Source: ZLKRG08 sp964565165 (lineage in GTDB: Bacteria; Actinomycetota; Actinomycetes; Nanopelagicales; Nanopelagicaceae). Taken from it: a stretch of 64,000 bases of DNA. Position numbers and translations under genes: made by a program. The notes under the pieces are model-generated. The model was not told the DNA's origin and ran no database searches. It was given only the letters and a program-made list of their open reading frames with translations. The stretch is taken from NCBI GenBank assembly GCA_964565165.1, contig CAZMDJ010000002.1, positions 11,962 to 75,961 of the forward strand. The letters are read 5' to 3'. Positions 1 through 8,939 of the stretch are shown here, in pieces; the stretch's first letter is position 1, and each line of letters begins with the position of its first letter.

Positions 1-206
1 ATCCGGCTGTTTATGTTGCCAATGCACTTGCACCTGCAAAGGTCGGTAGCGTCGAAGTAGTCGATGAGAACACCCGCAGCGCAAAAGTTGTGGTTCCGGA
101 TTATCAATTGTCATTGGCAATCGGCAAAGATGGCCAAAATGCACGTCTGGCAGCGCGCTTAACTGGCTGGCGCATCGACATTCATAGCGATAGCCCGGCC
201 CAATAA
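1..206 (+). CDS. nusA: Transcription termination/antitermination factor NusA, C-terminal end (partial)
   Basis: Only the last 68 or so codons are present; the gene begins before the window. The visible part is the end of the second KH domain, with the segment LAIGKDGQNARLAARLTGWR, where GKDGQN is the KH GxxG loop that binds RNA. It is followed by a short tail ending in a TAA at 204-206. NusA binds RNA polymerase and nascent RNA and tunes pausing, termination and rRNA antitermination. Its position directly before infB is the conserved bacterial nusA-infB order. The call is firm although the gene is cut by the window edge. Confidence 0.93.
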   Translation, partial: PAVYVANALAPAKVGSVEVVDENTRSAKVVVPDYQLSLAIGKDGQNARLAARLTGWRIDIHSDSPAQ

Positions 207-318
207 CGCCTGATAGAGTATGGCGCTGAACCCAATCTAAAAACACCGAATGGATTGAAAGAAAATGACACGCTAATGAGCACCGCTCGATCATGAGGAA
301 ACAAAACTAGGTTTCTGA

Positions 319-332
319 TGTAAACGTTTACA
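319..332. promoter_or_regulatory. Perfect 14-bp palindrome in the infB leader, LacI-family-like operator
   Basis: TGTAAACGTTTACA is its own reverse complement, with the central CG and outer TG/CA typical of LacI/GalR-family operators. It lies 10 bases before the infB ribosome-binding site (GAAGGAG at 343-349). The sequence is certain; a regulatory role is inferred and no regulator is encoded nearby. Confidence 0.4.
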
Positions 333-353
333 CGGAAACCACGAAGGAGAAAT

Positions 354-3023
354 GTGGCAAAAGTCCGTGTACACGAGTTAGCAAAACAACTCGGTATGGA
401 GAGCAAGGTCGTACTTGCTAAGTTAAAAGAGATGGGCGAATTCGTAACGAGCGCCTCTTCAACTATTGAACCGCCAGTAGCGCGTCGTTTAATTGAAGCT
501 TTTCCAAATGCAAAGCTCGAAGCAGAAGCGAAGCCTGTTAAGAAGGCTGCCGCGAAGAAAGCTGCACCAAAGAAACCAGAACCTGATGCAAAACTTGCAG
601 CAGAGTTAGCTGCAGAACTTGGCGTTGACTTAGAAGCGTTAAAGGCTGTCGAACCAAAGCCGGCAACACCGAAGCCTGCTGCAGCACCAACTAATATTCC
701 AAAACCACCGGCTCCGCGCCCTGGTGGAAATAATCCATTTGGATCAGCAATGCCACGACCACCGCGTCCTGCTGGCAATAATCCATTTGGTAATGCAATG
801 CCACGTCCACCACAACAACGACCAATTCGTCCTGGTGAACAACCACGACCTGGTGGTCGCCCAGGTGGTCCTGGCGGACAACGTCCAGGTTTTGCTGCAC
901 GTCCAGGTGGTCCTGGCGGACAACGTCCAGGTTTTGCACCACGTCCAGGTGGACAAGGCGGACAACGTCCAGGTGGTCCAGGTCAAGGTGGTCAAGGAGC
1001 AGGTTCTCCATATCGTCCAGGTGGAAATACTGGCGGCGGTGCACCAGGAGGATTTAATCGTCCAGGTGGCGCACGTCCAGGTCCTGGCGGTCGCGGTAAT
1101 ACTGCAGGTGCGTTCGGTAAGGGCGGATCAAAGAAGAGTAATGCCAAGAAGAGTAAGAAAGCTTTGCGTGATGATTTCGAAAACATGCAAGCGCCTTCAC
1201 TTGGCGGCGTAAAGATTCCACGCGGCGATGGTTCAACACCAATTCGTATGCGTCGCGGTTCATCGCTATCTGACTTTGCTGAGCGCATTAATTGCGATGC
1301 AGCGCAGTTAGTTCAAGCGCTATTTATGTTGGGCGAAATGGTTACTGCAACACAATCAGTTGACGAAGATACCTTCGCAATTTTGGGTTCAGAACTTGGT
1401 TACAACATTCAGATTGTTTCGCCAGAAGATGAAGACCGCGAAATTCTTGAATCATTTGATATCGACTTAGCTGGAGAGCTAGAAGATGTTGATTCAGATC
1501 TATTAGAGGCGCGTCCACCAGTTGTAACTGTTATGGGCCACGTCGATCACGGTAAGACTCGTTTGCTTGATGCGATTCGTCAGACTGAAGTTATTAAGAC
1601 TGAAGCCGGCGGAATCACACAGCACATCGGTGCCTACCAGATTCACCATGATCATGATGGTGTTAATCGTGCGATTACCTTTATTGATACACCTGGTCAC
1701 GAAGCGTTTACCGCAATGCGCGCTCGCGGTGCCAAAGTCACCGATATCGCAGTACTTGTAGTTGCAGCTGATGACGGCGTTATGCCACAGACAATTGAAG
1801 CGCTTAACCACGCTCAGGCAGCAGATGTTCCTATCGTGGTTGCAGTTAACAAGGTTGATAAGGAAGACGCTAACCCAGCAAAGGTTCGTCAACAATTAAC
1901 TGAGTACAACTTAATCGCTGAAGAGTACGGCGGAGACACAATTTTCGTTGACGTCTCTGCAAAGGGCGGCAAGGGAATTAAAGAACTTATCGATGCAATT
2001 CTGCTTACTGCAGATGCGGCAATTGATCTGCGCGCTGTTGCAGATGATGATGCACGCGGTGTTGCAATCGAAGCTCATCTAGATCGTGGTCGCGGTCCAG
2101 TTGCGACAGTTCTTGTTCAGCGCGGAACTCTAAAGGTCGGCGATGCAATTGTTGCTGGTGGTTCATTCGGTCGCGTTCGTGCGATGCTCGATGAATTCGG
2201 TGCAAATGTTGCAGAAGCTGGTCCATCACGTCCGGTTCAGGTTCTTGGTTTCACATCAGTTCCTGATGCAGGAGATACATTCTTAGTTGCAGAGGAAGAT
2301 CGCACTGCACGTCAGATTGCAGAGAAGCGCCAAGCGGCAGAACGTAACGCGCAACTTGCAAAGGCTCGCAAGAAGGTTTCTCTGGAAGATTTCATGGAGC
2401 AATCCAAGATTTCTACACTCAACCTCATTATCAAGGGCGACGTATCTGGTTCGGTCGAAGCGCTCGAAGATGCACTTATGCAGCTTGATGTCGGAGCTGA
2501 AGTTGATCTTCGCGTTATTCACCGTGGCGTTGGTGCAATTACCAAGTCAGATATCACTCTTGCATCTGCTTCAACTGCAGTTGTTATCGGCTTCAACGTT
2601 AAGCCAGAACAACAGACTGCAATTTACGCAGACCAAGAAGGCGTCGAAGTTCGCTTCTACTCAGTTATCTACAAGGCAATTGAAGATATCGAACTTTCAC
2701 TTAAGGGCATGCTTAAGCCAGAGTACGAAGAAGTTGTACTTGGCAACGCAGAGGTCCGCGAAATCTTCAAGTCGTCTAAGGCTGGCCTCATCGCAGGTTC
2801 ACTTGTACAAGATGGAATCATCCGTCGAAATGCAAAGGCTCGCGTAATCCGCGGCGGAACAGTGGTTGCAGATAATCTAACTGTTGAATCGTTAAAGCGT
2901 TTCAAGGAAGATGCAACTGAAGTTCGCGAGGGATACGAGTGCGGTATCGGCGTTGGCTACAAGGAACTTTCAGTCGGAGATATCGTTCAAGTCTTTGATA
3001 TGCAGGAGAAGAAGCGCGCATAA
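354..3023 (+). CDS. infB: Translation initiation factor IF-2
   Basis: A GTP-dependent factor of 889 residues that brings initiator fMet-tRNA to the 30S subunit and promotes subunit joining. The start is a GTG at 354 preceded by GAAGGAG. An IF2_N domain covers about residues 1-52, then a Lys/Ala-rich stretch, then a long Pro/Gly/Arg/Gln linker (about 105-260) with tandem copies of a RPGGPGGQRPGF-type unit. The G domain has GHVDHGKT (395-402), DTPGH (445-449) and NKVD (499-502), followed by domains II-IV. The length is usual for actinobacterial IF-2. The stop overlaps the rbfA start (TAATG), so the genes are probably translationally coupled. No ylxR gene lies between nusA and infB; the 147-base gap is too short for one. 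Confidence 0.98.
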   Translation: MAKVRVHELAKQLGMESKVVLAKLKEMGEFVTSASSTIEPPVARRLIEAFPNAKLEAEAKPVKKAAAKKAAPKKPEPDAKLAAELAAELGVDLEALKAVEPKPATPKPAAAPTNIPKPPAPRPGGNNPFGSAMPRPPRPAGNNPFGNAMPRPPQQRPIRPGEQPRPGGRPGGPGGQRPGFAARPGGPGGQRPGFAPRPGGQGGQRPGGPGQGGQGAGSPYRPGGNTGGGAPGGFNRPGGARPGPGGRGNTAGAFGKGGSKKSNAKKSKKALRDDFENMQAPSLGGVKIPRGDGSTPIRMRRGSSLSDFAERINCDAAQLVQALFMLGEMVTATQSVDEDTFAILGSELGYNIQIVSPEDEDREILESFDIDLAGELEDVDSDLLEARPPVVTVMGHVDHGKTRLLDAIRQTEVIKTEAGGITQHIGAYQIHHDHDGVNRAITFIDTPGHEAFTAMRARGAKVTDIAVLVVAADDGVMPQTIEALNHAQAADVPIVVAVNKVDKEDANPAKVRQQLTEYNLIAEEYGGDTIFVDVSAKGGKGIKELIDAILLTADAAIDLRAVADDDARGVAIEAHLDRGRGPVATVLVQRGTLKVGDAIVAGGSFGRVRAMLDEFGANVAEAGPSRPVQVLGFTSVPDAGDTFLVAEEDRTARQIAEKRQAAERNAQLAKARKKVSLEDFMEQSKISTLNLIIKGDVSGSVEALEDALMQLDVGAEVDLRVIHRGVGAITKSDITLASASTAVVIGFNVKPEQQTAIYADQEGVEVRFYSVIYKAIEDIELSLKGMLKPEYEEVVLGNAEVREIFKSSKAGLIAGSLVQDGIIRRNAKARVIRGGTVVADNLTVESLKRFKEDATEVREGYECGIGVGYKELSVGDIVQVFDMQEKKRA

Positions 3024-3427
3024 TGTCAGTACGTTCTGAAAAGGTCGCAGACCGCATCAAAGTTGTGGTGGCGCGAACACTTGAGACAAAGATTAAAGAT
3101 CCGCGTCTTGGTTTCGTCACCATTACTGACGTGCGTGTAACTGGCGACCTTCAGAACGCTTCTGTCTTCTACACAGTCTTTGGTGATCACGATCAGCAAG
3201 CAAAGACCAAAGCTGCGCTTGAATCTGCAAAAGGTTTACTGCGATCAGCGGTTGGCCATGAACTTGGCACACGTATTACTCCAACCCTTGAATTCTTTAG
3301 CGATGCGCTTCCAGAAGCTGCACAGCAGATGGAATCACTATTAAACGAGATTAAGAAACACGATGATGAGATTGCACATTTAGCTGAAGGTGCAAAACCA
3401 GTCGTGGATGATCCTTACAAGAAGTAA
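3023..3427 (+). CDS. rbfA: Ribosome-binding factor A
   Basis: A 134-residue protein that binds the 30S subunit and helps mature the 5' end of 16S rRNA, especially in the cold. The sequence opens with RSEKVADRIKVVVARTLETKIKDPRLGFVTITDV, read in two halves: the usual N-terminal helix, then the DPRLGFVTIT strand motif that marks the family. The KH-like core ends near residue 105 and is followed by a charged tail (KKHDDEIAHLAEG). The ATG overlaps the infB stop by one base, and truB begins immediately after its stop, so it sits in the middle of the nusA-infB-rbfA-truB-ribF operon. Confidence 0.97.
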   Translation: MSVRSEKVADRIKVVVARTLETKIKDPRLGFVTITDVRVTGDLQNASVFYTVFGDHDQQAKTKAALESAKGLLRSAVGHELGTRITPTLEFFSDALPEAAQQMESLLNEIKKHDDEIAHLAEGAKPVVDDPYKK

Positions 3428-4110
3428 ATGACTCACGGCTTTCTAGTAGTCGATAAACAAGGTGGCATGACAAGCCACGATGTAGTTGCAAAGGCTCGTA
3501 AAGAGTTAAATACCCGCAAAATTGGCCATGCCGGAACTTTAGATCCGATGGCAACTGGCGTTTTAGTTTTAGGTGTTGGTGACGGAACACGTTTACTGCA
3601 ATATATAACTGCAGGACTTAAGGCATATGACGCAACTGTAAAACTTGGCCAATTAACTTCAACTGATGACAAAGAGGGCGAAGTAATTGCAACAACTGAA
3701 ATTCCTGCAGATATTTCAGCTGCATTTGCAAAACAAGTTGGCAAGATTATGCAGAAACCTTCATCAGTCTCTGCAATTCGAATCGATGGAAAGCGCGCAT
3801 ACGATTTAGTGCGCGAAGGGGTAGAGGTTGATATCCCTGCTCGTGAAGTTGAAGTGTACGAAATCAAAATCAATGAGATCCGCGGAGATGAAGTTGATAT
3901 CTCGGTTAAATGCAGCGCAGGTACTTATATTCGCGCAATTGCTCGTGATTGCGGTGGCCATTTAACGGCGCTTCGCCGCACTCAAGTAGGTATCTTCGAT
4001 TTATCAATGGCGGGGCAGTTGATGAGCGTTGCTGATGTTGCATCAAAGATCTTCACTCCGCGCAATTTAGATTTCCAAGAAGCATCAGAAATGAAATTCG
4101 GTCGCACAAT
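3428..4110 (+). CDS. truB: tRNA pseudouridine-55 synthase, 3' end lost in an assembly gap (partial)
   Basis: Makes pseudouridine 55 in the T-loop of tRNAs. 227 residues are readable before the run of N at 4111-4210. The catalytic motif HAGTLDPMATGVL is present (about residues 35-47), with the aspartate in GTLDP, and KPSSVSAIRIDGKRAYDLVREG is the conserved RNA-binding region, here seen as KPSSVSAIR and GKRAYDLVREG. The N-terminal opening GFLVVDKQGGMTSHDVV is typical. The last 40-60 residues are missing. The gap happens to keep the reading frame of the next gene, so a naive translation would fuse this protein to RibF; that fusion is not real. Confidence 0.95.
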
Positions 4111-4210
4111 NNNNNNNNNNNNNNNNNNNNNNNNNNNNNNNNNNNNNNNNNNNNNNNNNNNNNNNNNNNNNNNNNNNNNNNNNNNNNNNNNNNNNNNNNN
4201 NNNNNNNNNN
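4111..4210. other. Scaffold gap (100 N) between truB and ribF
   Basis: Exactly 100 N, the usual placeholder length. It hides the C-terminal end of TruB and about the first 50 residues of RibF, including the nucleotide-binding GNFDGVHxGH segment expected there. The true missing length is therefore probably about 270-330 bases rather than 100. Confidence 0.95.
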
Positions 4211-4978
4211 ATGACTTTCGAACCACACCCAACCACACTCTTTGCACCAGATAAAGCGCCAACTCATTTAACTTCGCTTGATGCACGCGTATCGCTATTG
4301 CTTAAGCATGGGGCAGATGCAGTAGTAGTTATTGATTTTGATAAAGAGTTCGCTGCGATGTCACCCGATGATTTCGTAAATAAAGTTCTGATTAATGAAT
4401 TAGATGCAAAAGCGGTAATGGTTGGTGCTAACTTCACATACGGAAAAGGTGCAGCCGGAAAAGCAGAGGATCTTCGTAATTATGGATTGCAGGTTGAAGT
4501 CCATAATCTGCAAGAGAGCAACGGCGTTATCTCATCTACACGTATTCGCAATTTAATTTTCGATGGCGATATTCAATTTGCAAATGAATTACTTGGGCAT
4601 CGATTTACTCTAGAAGGCACCGTGGTTCACGGCGAAAAGCGCGGCCGCGAAATTGGTTATCCAACTGCCAACTTAGGTTTAAGCGGCAACTGGACCATCC
4701 CTGCTGATGGAATTTATGCAGGTTGGCTAGAAGTTGAAAATCAGAAGTGGCCAGCTGCGATTTCAATTGGCACCAATCCAACATTTGAAGGAATTCGTTC
4801 ACGTCAGATCGAGGCATATGCACTTGATCAAACCGGCCTTGATTTATATGAGAAGAAGTGTCGATTTGTATTTGGTTGGCGCCTTCGCGACACCATCAAA
4901 TTCGATGGGTTAGATCCGCTACTTGAGCAGATGAAAATCGACTGTGATCAAGCGCGAAATCTGACCCAATTAGGTTAA
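4211..4978 (+). CDS. ribF: Bifunctional riboflavin kinase/FAD synthetase, 5' end lost in an assembly gap (partial)
   Basis: Converts riboflavin to FMN and then FAD. The readable 255 residues begin at TFEPHP, which in complete RibF proteins lies near residue 52, so the ATG at 4211 is an internal methionine. The FAD synthetase half continues with GANFTYGKGAAG and ISSTRIRNLI. The kinase half starts near GHRFTLEGTVVHGEKRGREI and contains GYPTANL and GTNPTF, the flavin and ATP-binding motifs. The stop is TAA at 4976-4978. The position after truB is the conserved order. Confidence 0.95.
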   Translation: MTFEPHPTTLFAPDKAPTHLTSLDARVSLLLKHGADAVVVIDFDKEFAAMSPDDFVNKVLINELDAKAVMVGANFTYGKGAAGKAEDLRNYGLQVEVHNLQESNGVISSTRIRNLIFDGDIQFANELLGHRFTLEGTVVHGEKRGREIGYPTANLGLSGNWTIPADGIYAGWLEVENQKWPAAISIGTNPTFEGIRSRQIEAYALDQTGLDLYEKKCRFVFGWRLRDTIKFDGLDPLLEQMKIDCDQARNLTQLG

Positions 4979-5076
4979 TCCCACGCTCTAAATTAGAATT
5001 CGAGGGCTCAAAGCGAGAAATCGTGGCCCGTGTGTAAGACCCGGACACCTCGTGACAATATAAAAAGGAGTGCCCC

Positions 5077-5346
5077 ATGGCGCTAACACCAGAAGTAAAG
5101 AAGTCAATCGTTGCGCAGTACGGCAACTCACCAACAGATACCGGTAGCCCAGAAGCTCAGGTCGCGCTACTTTCAAAGCGCATCGAAGATCTAACAGAGC
5201 ACCTAAAGAGCAATAAGCATGATCACCACAACCGTCGTGGTCTACTTCTTCTTGTAGGTCAGCGTCGTCGTATTTTGCAGTACCTTGCAAAGACAGATAT
5301 CGCTCGTTACCGCGCAATTATTGAAAAACTCGGCATCCGCCGTTAA
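5077..5346 (+). CDS. rpsO: 30S ribosomal protein S15
   Basis: An 89-residue primary rRNA-binding protein of the 30S platform that contacts 16S rRNA helix 22. The family signature is present: DTGSPEAQVALLSKRIEDLT, followed by HLKSNKHDHHNRRGLLLLVG and QRRRILQYL. The length is exactly the family norm. The ATG at 5077 is preceded by AAAAGGAG. It precedes pnp, an order kept in most bacteria, where S15 and PNPase are often controlled through RNA structure in the region between them. Confidence 0.99.
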   Translation: MALTPEVKKSIVAQYGNSPTDTGSPEAQVALLSKRIEDLTEHLKSNKHDHHNRRGLLLLVGQRRRILQYLAKTDIARYRAIIEKLGIRR

Positions 5347-5355
5347 TTAATTAAA

Positions 5356-5450
5356 CCTACGGGGACAGCAAGCTAATGGTCTCCGGTAGTGGTTTACGAA
5401 TTACTTCGTGAACTTCGATCGCAGATTCATTTCTTGTAGTCGCCCGTAGG
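5356..5450 (+). promoter_or_regulatory. Structured rpsO-pnp intercistronic RNA (nested hairpins)
   Basis: CCTACGGG at 5356-5363 pairs perfectly with CCCGTAGG at 5443-5450 and closes a domain of about 95 bases. Inside it TTTACGAA (5393-5400) pairs with TTCGTGAA (5405-5412) around the loop TTAC. The closing arm ends 22 bases before the pnp ATG. There is no T-run, so it does not look like a terminator. In other bacteria this spacer is a processing and autoregulation site for pnp; the same role here is inferred. Confidence 0.5.
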
Positions 5451-5472
5451 CAGAACAGAAATGGAGCGACCT

Positions 5473-7671
5473 ATGGAAGGTCAAGACGTTAAGCACGCCG
5501 TTGCAATTATCGACAACGGAAAATTCGGAAAGCGCGAGATTCGTTTCGAAACTGGCCGCCTTGCAAAGCAGGCAGCTGGTTGCGCAACCGTTTATTTAGA
5601 TGACGAAACAATGTTGTTATCTGCAACTACAGTTTCAAAGACACCAAAAGATCAGTTCGACTTCTTCCCACTAACAGTGGATGTCGAAGAGCGTATGTAT
5701 TCAATCGGCAAGATTCCTGGTTCATTCTTCCGCCGTGAAGGACGACCAACAGAAGAAGCAATTCTTACCTGCCGACTAATTGACCGTCCGCTACGTCCAT
5801 CATTCGTAAAGGGTCTTCGTAACGAAGTACAGATCGTTGTATCTGTAATGGCGTTAAACCCTGATCACATGTACGACGTAATCGCGATCAACGCATCATC
5901 AATGTCAACACAGTTAGCTGGCTTGCCATTCTCTGGCCCAGTTGGCGGCGTTCGCGTTGCGTTAATCGACGGACAATGGGTTGCATTCCCAAATCACTCA
6001 CAGGTTGAGAACGCAGTATTCGACATGGTCGTTGCTGGTCGTATCGCTGATGGCGATGTTGCTGTGATGATGGTTGAAGCAGAAGCAACTGCAAAGACAA
6101 TCGAACTTATTAAGGGCGGCGCATCTGCACCGACTGAAGCTGTTGTAGCTGAAGGTCTTGAAGCAGCGAAGCCATTTATCAAGCAACTTTGCGAAGCGCA
6201 GATGGAGCTTGCAAAGGTTGCGGCAAAGCCAACTGCAGAATTCCCAGTATTCCTTGATTACCAGGATGATGTATTTGCAGCAGTTGAAGCAGAGGCTAAG
6301 AAGTCACTTGCTGATGCGCTAACAATCGCAGGTAAGCAAGATCGCGAAACAAAGCTTGATGAAATTAACAAGAGCGTTGTTGAGAAGGTTTCTGCGCAAT
6401 TTGAAGGTCGCGAAAAGGAAGTTCCTGCAGCGCTTCGTTCATTAACAAAGAAGCTAGTTCGTCAGCGCGTACTTCGCGACAAGATCCGTATCGATGGTCG
6501 CGGTCTTCGCGATATCCGTGCGTTAACCGCAGAAGTTGAAGTTATTCCTCGCGTTCACGGTTCAGCAATCTTCGAACGTGGCGAGACTCAGATTCTTGGC
6601 GTAACAACTTTGAACATGCTTAAGATGGAAATGCAGCTAGACACACTTAGCCCAGAGACTCATAAGCGTTACATGCACAACTACAACTTCCCACCATATT
6701 CAACTGGTGAAACCGGTCGTGTTGGTACACCAAAGCGTCGCGAAATCGGCCACGGTGCACTTGCAGAGCGCGCACTAGTTCCAGTTCTTCCAACTCGCGA
6801 AGAGTTCCCTTACGCAATCCGTCAGGTATCTGAAGCGCTTGGATCAAATGGTTCAACTTCAATGGGTTCAGTTTGTGCCTCAACACTTTCATTATTAAAT
6901 GCAGGTGTTCCACTAAAGGCTCCAGTTGCAGGTATTGCAATGGGTCTTATCTCTGATTTAGTTGATGGCAAGACAGAGTATGTAGCGCTTACAGACATTC
7001 TTGGTGCAGAAGATGCATTCGGAGATATGGACTTTAAGGTAGCGGGAACAAAAGATTTCGTTACTGCACTACAACTTGATACCAAGCTTGATGGTATTCC
7101 AGCATCAGTACTTGCTGGCGCGCTACACCAAGCTAAGGAAGCGCGTCTTGCGATTCTTGATGTTATGGCTGAAGCAATTGATACTCCAGATGAGATGTCA
7201 CCACTTGCTCCACGTATTATCTCTATCAAGATTCCAGTTGATCAGATCGGTGCAGTTATCGGCCCTAAGGGCAAGGTAATCAACCAGATTCAAGAAGAGA
7301 CTGGCGCAGATATCTCTATCGAAGAAGATGGAACAATTTATATCGGTGCAGTTGATGGCACTTCAGCTGATGCAGCTAAGGCGCAGATCAATGCAATCGC
7401 AAACCCAACAATGCCTGAGGTAGGCGAGCGTTACTTAGGTACCGTGGTAAAGATTGCACAGTTCGGTGCATTCGTTTCACTTCTTCCTGGCAAGGATGGT
7501 TTGCTTCACGTTTCACAGATTCGCAAGATGCATGGCGGAAAGCGAATTGAGAACATCGAAGATGTAATGAAGGTTGGCGACAAGGTCCAGGTTGAGATCG
7601 GTGAGATTGATCCAAAGGGCAAGTTGTCACTCGTTCCGGTTCTTGAAGGTGAAGCGGCGAAATCTGAGTGA
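5473..7671 (+). CDS. pnp: Polyribonucleotide nucleotidyltransferase (PNPase)
   Basis: A 3'-5' phosphorolytic exoribonuclease that degrades mRNA and forms a trimeric ring. Two RNase PH domains (about residues 10-210 and 310-540) are followed by a KH domain with GPKGKVINQIQ (about 596-606) and an S1 domain beginning near GERYLGTVVKIAQFGAF. I chose the ATG at 5473, giving 732 residues and MEGQDVKHAVAIIDNG, because GGAG lies 6 bases before it. An in-frame ATG at 5461 lacks a good ribosome-binding site. The stop overlaps the next gene's GTG (GTGA). Confidence 0.97.
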   Translation: MEGQDVKHAVAIIDNGKFGKREIRFETGRLAKQAAGCATVYLDDETMLLSATTVSKTPKDQFDFFPLTVDVEERMYSIGKIPGSFFRREGRPTEEAILTCRLIDRPLRPSFVKGLRNEVQIVVSVMALNPDHMYDVIAINASSMSTQLAGLPFSGPVGGVRVALIDGQWVAFPNHSQVENAVFDMVVAGRIADGDVAVMMVEAEATAKTIELIKGGASAPTEAVVAEGLEAAKPFIKQLCEAQMELAKVAAKPTAEFPVFLDYQDDVFAAVEAEAKKSLADALTIAGKQDRETKLDEINKSVVEKVSAQFEGREKEVPAALRSLTKKLVRQRVLRDKIRIDGRGLRDIRALTAEVEVIPRVHGSAIFERGETQILGVTTLNMLKMEMQLDTLSPETHKRYMHNYNFPPYSTGETGRVGTPKRREIGHGALAERALVPVLPTREEFPYAIRQVSEALGSNGSTSMGSVCASTLSLLNAGVPLKAPVAGIAMGLISDLVDGKTEYVALTDILGAEDAFGDMDFKVAGTKDFVTALQLDTKLDGIPASVLAGALHQAKEARLAILDVMAEAIDTPDEMSPLAPRIISIKIPVDQIGAVIGPKGKVINQIQEETGADISIEEDGTIYIGAVDGTSADAAKAQINAIANPTMPEVGERYLGTVVKIAQFGAFVSLLPGKDGLLHVSQIRKMHGGKRIENIEDVMKVGDKVQVEIGEIDPKGKLSLVPVLEGEAAKSE

Positions 7672-8939
7672 TTAACAGAACCACTTTAGATTGCGGCTTA
7701 CGTATCATCACAGATACAGATGCCACGGTTCGAAGTGCTTCAGTAGGTTACTTTGTAAATATAGGTTCACGTGATGAGGCGCCAGCAGAAGCTGGCGCCT
7801 CTCACTTTTTAGAGCACGTTTTATTTAAAGGAACTGCGCGCCGCACTTCGCAAGAAATTTCATCTTCAATTGAAAATCTTGGCGGCGGAATTAACGCTTA
7901 TACAACCAATGAATTCACTAGCTTTTATGCAAAAGTTGTAGATGAAGATCTACCACTTGCAGTAGATGTATTAAGCGATGTTATTACCAGCGCAGTAGTT
8001 ACCAACGAAGAGTTCGAAACTGAACGTAACGTGGTTTTCCAGGAAATGGCGATGCGCGATGATGATCCGCAGGATTGTGCTGAAGAAGCTTTTGGAACTG
8101 CATTCTGGAGCGATCATCCACTTGGTGTATCAATTCTTGGCACCAAGGAATCAATGAATGCGATTACCCGCGATCAGATCTTTAGCTATTACAAGAGTCA
8201 TTACAAGCCAGAAGCTATGGTTGTTTCTGCTGCCGGCAATATCAACCACGACCACTTCGTAGATTTAGTTAAACAGAATCTAGAGCGCGATAACTTTTTA
8301 GTTGGAAACGCTCCAGTTAGAATCCGTGACTACAGTGCATTTACCCCAAAGCCATCTGCAAAGGTAAAGATTCACGAAGGCAAATTTGAGCAGACCAATT
8401 TATTCTTAGGTTTAGAGGGTGTGGGACGTAAAGATCCACGATCGACAGCGTTAAAAGTTTTAACAATCGCAATTGGTAGCGGAATGTCATCACGTTTATT
8501 CCAAGAGATTCGCGAGAAGCGCGGCTTGGTTTATAGCGTTGATGGTCTGGTTCGTCGCTATGTTGGTAGCGGTTACTTTGCAGTTTATGCAGGTTGCGCC
8601 CCAGATAAAGCATTAGAAGTTGTAAAGATTGCTCGCGAAATTCTGCAGGATGTTGCAGCTAACGGAATTACCGATGAAGAATTCAATCGCGGCAAGAATG
8701 CGGTACGTGCAGGTGTTTTACTTGCCGGAGAAGATTCTGCTTATCGCATGGACCGAATCGGTAGCTCTGAAATCTGGGATGGCTATGCCAAGAGCCCAGA
8801 TGAGATGATGGCTGATTTATTGAAGGTCACCAAAGATGAAGTTGAAGAAATTGCACGCGAATTCTTTGTAAGACCGCTTACCCTTGGCCTTGCAGGACCG
8901 AAGGCAAATCAAGCTGCTCTAGAGGAGGCGCTAAAGTGA
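7668..8939 (+). CDS. M16-family zinc peptidase (processing peptidase-like)
   Basis: A 423-residue metallopeptidase of the pitrilysin/insulinase type. The inverted zinc motif HFLEH is at residues 46-50, followed by LFKGT and the conserved GGGINAYTTNEFTSFYA. The second half carries the REKRGLVYSV segment common to M16 proteins. The gene between pnp and dapB is usually called pepR or ymxG; the natural substrate of this branch is not established. The GTG start overlaps the pnp stop, and its own stop overlaps dapB, so all three are likely co-translated. Confidence 0.93.
   Translation: MINRTTLDCGLRIITDTDATVRSASVGYFVNIGSRDEAPAEAGASHFLEHVLFKGTARRTSQEISSSIENLGGGINAYTTNEFTSFYAKVVDEDLPLAVDVLSDVITSAVVTNEEFETERNVVFQEMAMRDDDPQDCAEEAFGTAFWSDHPLGVSILGTKESMNAITRDQIFSYYKSHYKPEAMVVSAAGNINHDHFVDLVKQNLERDNFLVGNAPVRIRDYSAFTPKPSAKVKIHEGKFEQTNLFLGLEGVGRKDPRSTALKVLTIAIGSGMSSRLFQEIREKRGLVYSVDGLVRRYVGSGYFAVYAGCAPDKALEVVKIAREILQDVAANGITDEEFNRGKNAVRAGVLLAGEDSAYRMDRIGSSEIWDGYAKSPDEMMADLLKVTKDEVEEIAREFFVRPLTLGLAGPKANQAALEEALK

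Noticed and set aside
691..1288. Several overlapping frames on both strands opposite the infB linker
   Set aside because: They arise from the repetitive Gly/Pro/Gln codons and have no recognisable domain; the IF-2 frame is complete and continuous.
5461..5472. Upstream in-frame pnp start codon
   Set aside because: It lacks a ribosome-binding site, while GGAG precedes the ATG at 5473 by 6 bases and the conserved protein begins there.
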